This document shows positions 1-35,715 of a DNA stretch of 64,000 nt, piece after piece. Source of the DNA: Danio rerio (taxonomy: Eukaryota > Chordata > Actinopteri > Cypriniformes > Danionidae); the NCBI RefSeq assembly GCF_049306965.1, contig NC_133183.1, positions 17,007,501 to 17,071,500 on the forward strand, in the 5' to 3' direction. The notes under the pieces were generated by a model. The model did not search any database. It saw nothing but the letters and a program-made list of their open reading frames with translations, and had not been told where the DNA came from. The position numbers and the translations under genes were made by a program. Numbering within the stretch: position 1 is the stretch's first letter; every line of letters starts with the position of its first letter.

Positions 1-591
1 TGGATAAACTGATCTGAGATTGCTGCATGTGCTGTGAAGGACAGATCTATCGATTCTCGAAATTATGATCATCAATGTAATGATTGGCTAACGCCACAGC
101 AGCGTAATGACATCATCTGATTAATATTCAATTATCCATGTGTGCAAAATGACATCAAATTAGCAGTAAACGGTTTGTTAAATATGACAAGCAATAACTT
201 TCCACATTTGTTGTGGGCTGCAGGCTTTACACATTCATGTGTCGAGTATTCATCATGTATTTCAATTCACAGCAATGTATTTAGTTGTACATTTAGAGAA
301 GATTTTCTATATTATAGGAGCCTAGGCCTACTCAAGTTTTTTAATTGGCGTAAGGAATAACTGTTTAAATTAATTTTGCATCAAAAAAGCATTTGGATAT
401 TGGTAAAGGTTTCATTGTGCATGACTGCATAAATTATTACCCTTATTTTTAAAAAGTCGAATATTGTGCTGTAAGCGTTTGCATCTAAATAGTTCATATT
501 AATAAACTTTCACTTTGAACCACCAGGTGGCAGTCTTTTACTTTTATTAAGGAGTGCAGATTGCATAAGTTTTATTAATATATATTTTAAC

Positions 592-689
<98 letters not shown>

Positions 690-2135
690 CATACATATAT
701 ACATATATATATAGTATATATATATACTATTTTCCCAAGTGTAAATAAATACTGTCTAATCCTGTTTATATGAAATGAACCAGCTCCTACGCAGGTTTGA
801 TTTATCAGATCTGTTACTATGACAACAAGTCTCAGATGAGTTTTGAAGAACGAAACGTGTCAATGTCAAATCGTGTCAAATCATTAACATCCAAATCCAG
901 CTAATTGAGTAATCCACACACGAAGAACGGACCCCTGCTTACATAATGTTTCCATGTATAATATTTATATTACTTGCTAATTAATAACCTCTTGTGGGAC
1001 TCTGAATCTGCGTCTCATTTTGGAGTCTGTTACTGTCCATCGGAGGTCCCATTTTGATCACAGATGCATGCTTTGAGAACTTTTTTGAATGAATGAATGA
1101 AATATACGGTTTTCCAATAAGGCAACCCGGAGTGCTGGAATATAATTGGCTAAAGTGGCAGTGGGCGGGTTTAAAGAACCAAAACACAGACAGCGCTCTT
1201 GCACGTAACAGACATTTTCAAAGCAGAATATCTGACTTCAGCATTGTTTTTCAGATAAACAAGAATGTTCATTAAGCATGTTTCCTAAAAATTTCCAAAA
1301 ATATTATGGTATTTTTATGCTTTAGAAGAATCAAAAGTTTACATACAGAACCTTTAATTATATAAAGGAGTGTTAGGTTATATACCATATTAAAGAACCC
1401 CTATTATACATTAAATAGGGTCATATTTTGGTTGTAAGGGTCTCCAACAACAGTCTAATATGCATGTAAGGTCAAAAAACACTTTCATTGTCTTATAATA
1501 TGCATTTATTTTTAATTGTCCCAGCGACTCCCATTTGAATCATTCAGCGATATATTTGTTCCCAAACCCCTCCTTAGCGCAAAGCTAATCTACGCTGATT
1601 GGACTGATGACAGCCTGTTGCAATAGGTAAACAGCGTTCAGCGCGAGACAGAGTGAAATGCCTAGCACAGCTTATCAACAACATACAGTAGAAGTAGTCA
1701 GAGTGCATAGTGGATGTGTGCGCATACCTGCCTACATTCCTGTTTTTCCCGGGAGTCTCCTGTATTTCAGACCCATCTCCAGCCCCTCCCATTTGTTATT
1801 TATCTCAAAAACTCCCGTAACCCCCCCCAACCCCCCCCCCCCCCAAATTTTCCTGGGTTTGCTCACGCAACAACTGGGTAGGGGTTAAGTTTCGTATCCA
1901 TGTCACGCCAAAACAGTTAAAGACTCATTATTAAGACGATTCATTTGAAGTACGAGGATTCTTTTATAAATGAATCAATAGTTGTAAACACTGTCCACGT
2001 TCAGATTTAAGCCTTAGCTGGATATTTCACTTCACTTAGAGCTGCGTTACACACTACATGAAAGGTCATTCTCAAAAACCCATATTAGGGGCTCTTTCAA
2101 ATCTAACAGTCACTGTCTTTCTTTTTATATCAAAG
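1..2135. other. Intron of the polyamine oxidase gene, no exon found
   Basis: I found no FAD-binding GxGxxG exon or any other convincing coding segment here. The stretch holds a (TA)n array at about 597-723, a C-rich tract at 1822-1845 and moderately AT-rich unique sequence. The part at 1735-1830 (cccgggagtctcctgtattt and following) resembles a dispersed zebrafish repeat. Confidence 0.6.
597..723. repeat. (TA)n microsatellite
   Basis: About 100 bases of pure TA are followed by an imperfect ATAC/TATA tail. Confidence 0.95.
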
Positions 2136-7156
<5,021 letters not shown>

Positions 7157-7570
7157 AGAGTTACATTTATATTATTTGTCTAAAATTCAGACTAGTGTAC
7201 TAGTACTGAACAAACCTACCCCCTGATGTTGCTCCAGAGTGTTTTAATAAGAAAAGAACGGGGGTATTAGATGTACCATATATTTATCTTTGCCCACATT
7301 TACAGCAAACAATGCAGAATCTTTTTCAAATTAAAATATATGAATTAAGATCAATGTAATGAGAGGATGACATGTGGATAAACTGGTTATCTCTTATCTT
7401 GGTATCTTAGTCATGAATGGATGGAAAGTGATTTTAGGACTCTGCTTCCCAATTTTGACTAACCTATAATGAGATTTTTTATATACTTTCTGTGAAGTTG
7501 TACATTTTCAGGTGTTAAAGGGAAAACTAAAAAAGTAATAATATTAGGAATGGATGGAGCATTGGGGGCG

Positions 7571-7932
7571 TTGACACGGTGGTGTAGTGGGTAGCACGAT
7601 CGCCTCGCAGCAAGAAGGTCGCTGGTTCAAGCTTAGACTGGGTCAGTTGGTATTTCTGTGTGGAGTTTGCATGTTCTCCCCGTGTTGGTGTGGGTTTCCT
7701 CCGAGTTCGTTCGGTTTCCCTCATAGTCTATACACATCCGCAATAGGTGAATAAACTAAATTGGCCGTAGTGTGTGAGTGAGATTGGATGTGTATGTTCA
7801 GTAGCCTACTGCCGCTGGAGCTTTGAAGGACATCCACTGTGTAAAACATATGCTCCATAAGTTGGAGGTTCAGTCCACCGTGGCGACCCCTGATGAATAA
7901 AGGGAATAATCCGAAGGAAAGTGAATGAATGT
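7571..7932 (+). mobile_element. DANA-type SINE
   Basis: The plus-strand head has GGTGGTGTAGTGGGTAGCAC (box A region) and a box B-like GGTTCAAGC. It is followed by the usual gtttgcatgttctccc and gtggcgacccctgat blocks, with a GTGAATGAATG tail. Confidence 0.88.
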
Positions 7933-8390
7933 AGCATTGCTCCCGTTGTTGTTTCTACTTGGTGGATTTCCTCAGTCCAGTTTGACAAATTCTAGTTATT
8001 CATGATGCAAACTGTGTACCCAACAAAATGTTCTCAAAGACTAGAATAAAACATTGGCACTACCTGAAACGCATTTGCTTATTTGAACTTGTGTAGTGGT
8101 TTTCTTGGTTTTTCTCTTACTGAATCAAACTCTTGTCTGGAGGTTATGAATATCAGAAGAATATACTTTATTGTTGACAACAAAGGAGAACTTTCAGGAG
8201 ACCCCCAGTAGCATCTCTGTCTGAAAAATTCTAACTCACTCATCTTCTGGCCTTACTTAAATACCCTTTTACATCCGTTGTTTTCCTTTGTTCTCCATAT
8301 ATTACACAAGATCCCTCCTAGTTTAACCCTTGACCCCAAATTCCACCTCTGTCATCTGTTTTTGTCTTAGTTCTACATATATCACACAAA

Positions 8391-8471
8391 TTCCACCTAG
8401 GTTAACCCCTGACCTCAATTTCCACCTAGGTTAACCCCTGACCTCAATTTCCACCTAGGTTAACCCCTGAC
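8391..8471 (+). repeat. 29-bp tandem repeat, about three copies
   Basis: The unit contains ttccacctaggttaacccct followed by gacctcaat. Copies begin at 8391, 8420 and 8449. A more diverged relative (cctcctagtttaacccttga) lies just upstream near 8311. Confidence 0.85.
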
Positions 8472-8670
8472 CCATACCTGGTAACCATATAACTTATCCA
8501 TTTCTTGTGATATGGTAATTATTCTAATGGTATGCAAGTCTACAAGCAGATTATACACATACAATTTAAATATATATATATATAAACTTCACACTTTAAA
8601 GAGTATAAAATCCACTTCACTTGATAATGTATGTCAATCCATGAAAAGTAATCGGACCTTGAGCTGTCCC

Positions 8671-8990
8671 TGCTGAAAAATTCAGCTTAAACCAGCCTAG
8701 GCTGGTTGGCTGGTTTTAGCTGGTTGACCAGGCTGGTTTTAGAGGGGTTTTGGCCACTTCCAGGCTGGTTTCCAGCCATTTCCAGCCTGGTCTTAGCTGG
8801 TCAGGCTGGGAGATGACCAGCTGGTTTTAGTTGGATTTGGCTGGTCATTTTCCAGCCTGACCAGCTAAGACCAGGCTGGAAATGGCTGGAAACCAGCCTG
8901 GAAATGGCCAAAACCCCTCTAAAACCAGCCTGGTCAACCAGCTAAAACCAGCCAACCAGCCTAGGCTGGTTTAAGCTGGATATTTCTGCA
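8671..8990. repeat. 320-bp near-perfect palindrome built of GCTGGTTT/AACCAGC words
   Basis: The two arms of about 140 bp are reverse complements with only a few mismatches (left 8671-8810, right 8852-8990). An inner stem ATGACCAGC/GCTGGTCAT encloses a small loop near 8825-8840. The outer ends are tgctgaaaaattcagctta and its approximate complement. The form fits a foldback MITE; I do not know its family. Confidence 0.85.
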
Positions 8991-9323
8991 TGGGGTGCTT
9001 TGCTTCTATCTGTTTTCTTCCTATTTGTATAACGAGTTGAACATATGAACATACTTTCTGTATATATATATTGAAATAAAATATCGTGCTAAACTTTGAC
9101 TTGGTTATTAAGGTTTTGAGTAGTCAAGTCGCATAAATAAACTTTAAACAAAACTCCAAACGGAACTAACAGAAGCTGCCGTACAAGTTTCCAGGGGGAC
9201 ATTTATGCTGATGCACCTCCATGCCGTTTGTTGATGGTGACCTTCTTCATCCTGAAGTTATGTATATAATCTTACACTTATGAATACATTTATTAGATAG
9301 ACAACTCCAACGTTGCAAACATA

Positions 9324-11215
9324 ATGACAATGGCTTTAAATACAGTTGGTCATCCCTGCAAGGGCTTATTTAGGTAAGTCGCAAACCAGGAGCACCGTAA
9401 TGTATAACGTGATAGTCCGTGTATTTTAGCTTTACATTACCTCACAATTTATTCTGCCTTGAGTGGTTTTGAACCTGTTCTGAGTTTATTTCTTCTGTTT
9501 AACACAAAAGAAGATGTTTTGAAAAAATGGTTGCTGGAACCCATAGACTTCAATTGTAGGAAAAAATATGTATGACGTAAGCATTAAACGACCAACATTT
9601 TTCAAAATATCTTCTTTTGTTTTCATAACAGTTTACTGAATCTCGAGTAGGTTTTAAAGAAGTGAAGAGTGAGTAAATTATGACAGGAATGTAATTTTTG
9701 GTGAATAACATTTTGCATAATTGCTTTGTTAAACTGCAGCTACGTTAATGAAATTGAACTAAAGTTCTAAAGTAATATTTAGTTTAATGTGATTGTTTGT
9801 ACATTTGCTGTTATTGTTTTGCACAGGTGTCTTCAGGCAGTTTTCACCCACAGATGTTTGCAAGCCACATCCTCATTTCACAGCACAGTCATTCAGTCAG
9901 ATTCCAACAGAACCAGCGTGGTCCGGCTTGGCAGGCAGAAATATGAGAGAATGTATCCAGTTCTGCTGGTCAGACCTGACGGGTCCACCATCAACATCAG
10001 ATATCAGGAGCCCAGAAAGTTAATGAAGGTTAGTTCTTTATATTCATTCATTTTCCTTCGGCTTAGTCCCTTTATTTATCAGGGGTCTCCACAGCGGAAT
10101 TAACGGCCAACTATTCCATCATATGTTTTACACAGCGGATGCCCTTCCAGCCGCAACCTAGCACTGGCAAACACCCATACACTCACATTCACACACATAC
10201 TCTACGGACATTTTAGTTTATTTATTTCGCCTATAACACATGTCTATGGACTGTGGGGGAAACTGGAGCACCTGAAGGAAACCCATATGAACACGGGGAG
10301 AACATGCAAACTCCACGTAGAAATGCCAGCTGACCCAGTCGGGGCTCGAACCAGTAAACTTTTTGCTGTAAGGCAACAGTGCTAGCCACTGAGCCACCGT
10401 GTGAGCCACTGTGCCACCTAGTTCTTTATATCTTCCTTATTAACTCAGCAGGCACAGGAAGTCAACATGCTGATTGACGTTGTGACCCAGCATCGTGGGG
10501 TGTTTCATTTTGTTTGGCAATGAAAATCGGGTTGATGTCAAAACCCAACGTCAGGCCGACACTTTCGTAACTTTTCAACGCAACCTATAAATAACCAAAT
10601 ATCAATGATGTTACAGATTGATGTTGTGTGGACGTTACTAATATGACGTCTATCAGATGCTGGATTTTGGTTGCCATACCTGAATAAATGTCAGTATTTG
10701 ACATCAATATGACATTGGTTTTAACCGGGGTGCCCAAACTCGCTCCTGGAGGGCCGGTGTCCTGCATAGTTTAGCTCCAACTTCCTTCAACCCTCCTGTC
10801 TGGAAGTTTGTTGTATGCCTTGAAAGAGCTTGATTAGTAGGTTCAGTTGTGTCTAATTGGGGTTGGAACTTAACTCTGCAGGACCAAGTTTGGGCACCCC
10901 TGGTTTAAGATGTTGGCTCGACGTTGGATTTTGGTCACTTTGTACCAGAACCAAAAATCAACCAAATATCACCGCCGTTATTGGATGTAAAAAAATATTG
11001 TCCTTAGACTCTGGCGACCTAAATCTAACCTAATATTTAGCTAACAATTTTTTTTTCTTTGCCAGATGCCTGTGGACCTCACCACACTCTCTGAAATGGA
11101 GAGGAAAATCAGGATGCGGAAAAGAGAACCGAAGAAGGCAGTGAAGAAAGAATTGGAAGATTTTGATGATGATTTCAAAGCTGACGATTACAGCAAATTC
11201 TGGAAGAAGAAATGA
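9324..11215 (+). CDS. mrpl55: Mitochondrial ribosomal protein L55
   Basis: This is a component of the mitochondrial 39S large ribosomal subunit. Three exons (9324-9373, 9827-10028, 11066-11215) give 133 residues, close to the roughly 128 of human MRPL55. The first ~35 residues are poor in acidic residues and basic or hydroxylated, as expected of a matrix-targeting leader. The conserved core reads RTSVVRLGRQKYERMYPVLL, then a DGSTINIRYQEPRKLMK segment, PVDLTTLSEMERKIR and a basic and acidic tail ending in YSKFWKKK. The start codon is the first ATG of an ATG-ACA-ATG pair; the second is two codons later, so either could be used. Both introns are short; the second holds a DANA SINE and a hAT-type MITE nested in another repeat. 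An ATTAAA poly(A) signal follows about 80 bases after the stop. Confidence 0.93.
9478..9712. mobile_element. Palindromic MITE fragment (ttcttctg...aagaagat type)
   Basis: Inverted halves aacacaaaagaagatgtttt and caaaatatcttcttttgttt flank a short centre with catagacttcaattg. The same family occurs at 14551-14824 and 35093-35370. It lies in mrpl55 intron 1. Confidence 0.6.
10043..10419 (-). mobile_element. DANA-type SINE in mrpl55 intron 2
   Basis: Minus-strand copy with tail (CATT)n on the left, the cacagcggaattaacggcca block and a tRNA-like head on the right containing GGTTCGAGCCC. It begins 15 bases after the exon 2 donor. Confidence 0.88.
10450..11030. repeat. Unclassified interspersed repeat with nested hAT MITE
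   Basis: The flanks are rich in reiterated words such as ttgacatcaatatgacattg, gttggattttggt and aaccaaatatcaa, typical of an old dispersed zebrafish repeat. A hAT-like MITE at 10726-10902 interrupts it. The family is unknown to me. Confidence 0.5.
10726..10902. mobile_element. hAT-type palindromic MITE
   Basis: The ends are CGGGGTGCCCAAACTCG and CAAGTTTGGGCACCCCTG, with the gagggccggtgtcctgca block inside. The flanking 8-mers GTTTTAAC and GTTTAAGA are only partly alike, so the insertion is old. Confidence 0.7.
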
Positions 11216-11295
11216 GTGGACTGATGTGATTGATGCCTCCTTTATAATATTTATGTTGTCTTGACAAATACACTTTTGTTTTATGTCACCCTCCA

Positions 11296-11301
11296 ATTAA
11301 A
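11296..11301 (+). terminator. Poly(A) signal, mrpl55
   Basis: ATTAAA lies about 80 bases after the mrpl55 stop. An AATAAA at 11494-11499 is a possible second signal. Confidence 0.5.
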
Positions 11302-11366
11302 AATTCAAATATTTGTAGTGAGCATTGTATCATTATGAATTGGGACTATTTTTTGAAATTATATGC

Positions 11367-11399
<33 letters not shown>

Positions 11400-11746
11400 A
11401 GAATATCAAATATAGCTGATATAATGTTACGTGGTCATTCAGGTTAACAGATATGTTTATGGACAAAATTAACACTTAATTTGATCTTTATTGAATAAAA
11501 AAAAAGAAAAGAGTTCATGCTCAATTTTATGACTTCACTATTAGTTTTAGGTTATTTTGTTGCTATTGTTGTCGTTATTTTTGTTAATGATTAAAATATC
11601 TTGTTGAATTATGGGTATATAGCATAGTGCTTGAAGTATAGTATTAACGTACATTATAAAAATGTCATTTGGATATGTGCTGTTCCTGAAACAGGCTTTT
11701 AATGTCACTATTGTTACGCTGATTGACATTTTAAATAGTCTTAAAT

Positions 11747-11938
11747 CAAGGGTGTCCAAACTCGGTCCTGGAGGGCTGGTGTCCTGGAGAGTTTAGCTCC
11801 AACCCTAATCAAACATACCTGAACCAACTAATCAAGCTCTTACTAGGTGTACTAGTAAGTTCCCGCCAGGTGTGTTGAAGCAAGTTAGAGCTAAACTCAG
11901 CAGGACATCGGCCCTCTAGGACTGAATTTGGACACCCG
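11747..11938. mobile_element. hAT-type palindromic MITE with perfect 8-bp target duplication
   Basis: CAAGGGTGTCCAAACTCGG at the left and its complement at the right bracket 192 bp. TCTTAAAT flanks both sides (11739-11746 and 11939-11946), the 8-bp duplication expected of hAT insertion. Confidence 0.85.
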
Positions 11939-12211
11939 TCTTAAATAGGCTGATTGACATTTTAAATAGTCTTTCAATATCACTATTGTTTCACTGATTG
12001 ACATTTTAGTACCTTTTTGTAAACAATGGAAATCATACTTGTTATTATTTTGGTCAAAATTGTACAGATTTTTATTGGTTAAACTCTTGATCTTTGATTT
12101 ATTTTTATTTTCTTAAAATGTTTGATATAATTACATTAGCTTACAGTGTCCTCTTGTGGTGATCATATAATGCATAACTCCTGCATTCTCAGCATTCTCT
12201 ACAGCAGGCTG

Positions 12212-12224
12212 ATTAATTATTAAT
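12212..12224 (+). promoter_or_regulatory. HNF1-type palindrome before slc5a9
   Basis: The sequence ATTAATTATTAAT matches the HNF1 consensus GTTAATNATTAAC at all but the two outermost bases. It lies about 55 bases upstream of the slc5a9 start codon. HNF1 factors are known to drive other SLC5 sugar transporters in kidney and gut. That it works here is inference; AT-rich background raises the chance of a random match. Confidence 0.45.
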
Positions 12225-12237
12225 GAAATCAGCACCT

Positions 12238-12250
12238 GCTTCAAAGTTCA
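12238..12250 (+). promoter_or_regulatory. HNF4/DR1-like site before slc5a9
   Basis: GCTTCAAAGTTCA is a direct repeat with one-base spacing in which the second half site, AGTTCA, preceded by CAA, fits the HNF4 pattern well; the first half is weaker. It lies 14 bases from the HNF1-type site. It may lie in the 5' UTR, since no transcription start can be read from the sequence. Confidence 0.35.
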
Positions 12251-12276
12251 CACTTTCACCTCAGGCAGTGTAGAAA

Positions 12277-26427
<14,151 letters not shown>

Positions 26428-26615
26428 ATGTACTGTAAAGTTCTATAATGGCTAATTGTTTTGTTAGAAACTAATAGTTTAAGTGTTGACGTTGGCACTT
26501 TGAACACTCATTTTTATTTAAAATGTTTTGAATAACATTTTATTTGAAGTTTGTTGCAAACAATATTAAATAATTACTGCTGTGCCATAATGACAAAGCC
26601 ATGAATGAATGCATA

Positions 26616-26632
26616 AATAAATAAATAATAAA
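26616..26632 (+). terminator. Poly(A) signal cluster, slc5a9
   Basis: Overlapping AATAAA hexamers lie about 190 bases after the slc5a9 stop codon, giving a short 3' UTR. Confidence 0.5.
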
Positions 26633-27103
26633 TATATAAAATTATATCTTGCTCAGTATTTTGTTATTAAGTACAGTAACATCCCTAAATTTACTTATCC
26701 CTAATTTATCCTTAATTTACACATTTACTTAAGATGTAAAACAATGAACCTTTGATTATAAATACTTAATAAAATCTTTAAAATGTATGCATTTATTATT
26801 TGAACTAATTCCTGAATCAATCAAACAACATTTTGGATTCCTCTGATTTACTTCTAGTTTCTGTAGATACCAAAAAAGCTGTGTTATCATTACTTTAGAG
26901 GAAATATCTCGGGCTGCATGGGGTCCCTTTGAATATTGTGTTGGACAACGGGGGGCATATTAGCCATAAAGCATGAAAAGAGATCTCTTCCATTCCACTT
27001 GGTGGTGATCCTGGCCAGGCTTTACAGCAAAACCCTTTCATATACTCATTGTGGGCGGGAATCTCTCTGCACTAACCTCCTCTCTACTTGAATGAACTAT
27101 AAG

Positions 27104-27114
27104 TGCAAAGTCAT
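27104..27114 (-). promoter_or_regulatory. Antioxidant response element before gclm
   Basis: On the minus strand this reads ATGACTTTGCA, a full match to the extended ARE consensus RTGACNNNGCA bound by Nrf2 with small Maf. It lies about 105 bases upstream of the gclm start codon. GCLM is a classic Nrf2 target in mammals, so function is likely, though not shown by sequence alone. Confidence 0.65.
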
Positions 27115-27218
27115 ACTACACTGTTTAGTGTATCCGAGAGACGGAGAAACACTGTACCTGAGGGCATTTCACGGTTAATAGATACATACATACAAGATTT
27201 ACTCCCGGCCACCGAGCA

Positions 27219-34126
<6,908 letters not shown>

Positions 34127-34732
34127 CTGGGCTTTTCGGCTTCCTCAAATTTATTCCACCAAACTGTTGTCCTCTATTACATCATTGATGGGTGGCTTCG
34201 TCAGCACACTAAAGTGAATTTGAGTTATCCGAGGAACAAAAAAAATCACTTGATGCATTTTTCCTGATGATTTCAATTATTTAGACAGCGAGCTGTTTGT
34301 GTAGAAACATGCAAAGTGCCTGCTTTTCTGTTGTTGTTTTTTTTGTTGACTTTGCCTGGTTTAATTTGCAGTAATTATCCAATAGGTTGATGGGATAGAA
34401 AATCAGGATTTAAGAACCAAAAGGTTGTTTTTGTAATCAAATATTTTAAGTACAGGGCCTGTTTTAATGTTCCCGTGACCTTGTTTTCAGGAGAAAAAAA
34501 AAAGACATTCACACCCTTATGCCCTTATGGTTGTGTTGAAAACTTTTTTTATTTCAAGAAGTTTACCACAGAGATTTGTTTCCGAATTAGTTTTAGATTT
34601 TTTTAATCTTTTAATTTTAATGTCCTGCTGGCGTTTTTTATGTTCGTATAATTTATTTTTTGCTTTGCTTGGAATTATTTTTATTATCATTTTATCTCTT
34701 TTGCATCCCTTTGCTTTGCTTACCTGAGATAA

Positions 34733-34738
34733 AATAAA
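34733..34738 (+). terminator. Poly(A) signal, gclm
   Basis: AATAAA lies about 610 bases after the gclm stop. It is the first clean hexamer after a T-rich 3' UTR, so the call is plausible but not certain. Confidence 0.45.
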
Positions 34739-35092
34739 TATTAAGGTATGTAACTGTATGCTGTTAAAATGCATGGCATAAACAGCCTTGATTCATTGTG
34801 TATATAAAAACACTGGAAACAAAAGTCCACACTTGAAGAATACCAAGGCTTATCGCTCCAGTATGGAGTGAGTAGTCAGAGTATATATTTTTACCTGTGT
34901 TATTTATTCATTGTAATGGCAATTCCTGTTGGATCCAATCCTATAAGAGAGATTGTTTCTTGTACTGTACATGTAATTACTATTTTCCCATATTGTGATG
35001 AACATTTTTAATCTGGTTTATAAACTTCGCAATTGAAAATGGATTTTTCTGTGGTAATTCTTTTTATTTTATTTTATAAATTTAACTCCCAT

Positions 35093-35370
35093 TAAGGAAT
35101 ATTTCACCCCAAGATGAAAATGATGTAATTTACTCACCCTCCACTTGTATAAAATCTATTTCATTATTATTATTTTTACTTCTGTAGAACACAAGAGAAG
35201 ATATTTGGAAGGATGGTGGAAACCTGTAACCATTGACTTCCATTTGTTTTTCCTAATTTGGATGTAAATGATTACAAGTTTACACCATTTTGTGTTAAAC
35301 TCATAATGTTGGGAATCATTTGAGGGTGATGAATTGTTAGTAAATTTTTGGGGTGAACTATTCATTTAAT
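35093..35370. mobile_element. Palindromic MITE (tttcacccc...ggggtgaacta)
   Basis: Outer ends gaatatttcaccccaagatg and tttttggggtgaactattca are inverted; the inside carries gtggaaacctgtaaccattg and acacaagagaagatatttgg as in the copy at 14551. Confidence 0.75.
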
Positions 35371-35685
35371 AACAACACACACCCACACACACACTGAGTA
35401 GACAAAACGCCGTGAAAATAAACAGGAACCAAGCAAAAACAATGGCTCGGGTAAATATGAAAGAAAAACAATGTCTCAAGTCCTCAGGTTTCCACTTTAC
35501 CCAATTAAACACCCTTACTTTTATATACAACATACATTTAAATGTACATTATAAACAACTTGTTATCAGTGGAACCAGGACGCGGATCCATATCATCATT
35601 TGCAACTCACCCAACGCTCTATTCTGCTCGCTTTCGTGCATCGATTAATCGCGTCTGTACATTCGGAGAACGTGGGTCTCGTGGG

Positions 35686-35693
35686 CGGAAGTG
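35686..35693 (+). promoter_or_regulatory. ETS/GABP-type site before dnttip2
   Basis: CGGAAGTG lies 23 bases upstream of the dnttip2 start, next to a GGGC stretch. The start codon context CAACATGGTGG also resembles a YY1 site. Such start-proximal ETS and YY1 motifs are common in TATA-less housekeeping promoters. The call rests on motif match and position only. Confidence 0.4.
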
Positions 35694-35715
35694 CGTCCGG
35701 AGCCATAGTGGCAAC

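Larger units (their letters stand above)
7157..9323. other. Intergenic region, polyamine oxidase to mrpl55
   Basis: It contains the likely 3' UTR of the upstream gene (AATAAA at 8045-8050), a DANA SINE at 7571-7932, a 29-bp tandem repeat at 8391-8471 and a 320-bp palindrome at 8671-8990. No additional gene is apparent. Confidence 0.6.
11216..12276. other. Intergenic region, mrpl55 to slc5a9
   Basis: It holds the mrpl55 3' UTR, a (GT)n run at 11369-11396, a hAT MITE at 11747-11938 and short reiterations of ctgattgacatttta. The last ~80 bases carry the HNF1- and HNF4-like motifs of the slc5a9 promoter. No gene is seen. Confidence 0.65.
26428..27218. other. Intergenic region, slc5a9 to gclm
   Basis: It contains the slc5a9 3' UTR and poly(A) hexamers, then AT-rich sequence, then the gclm promoter with a GC-box-like GGGCGGGA at 27053 and the ARE at 27104. 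No gene or clear repeat is seen. Confidence 0.65.
34127..35715. other. Intergenic region, gclm to dnttip2
   Basis: It holds the gclm 3' UTR (T-rich, poly(A) signal near 34733), a palindromic MITE at 35093-35370 and a more GC-rich dnttip2 promoter with an ETS-type site. No gene is seen. Confidence 0.65.

Noticed and set aside
1-2135. Upstream FAD-binding exons of the polyamine oxidase
   Set aside because: No GxGxxG-type coding stretch with splice sites could be found, so these exons are taken to lie outside the window.
8391-8471. CRISPR-like array
   Set aside because: The 29-bp units are contiguous with no spacers; the genome is a vertebrate.
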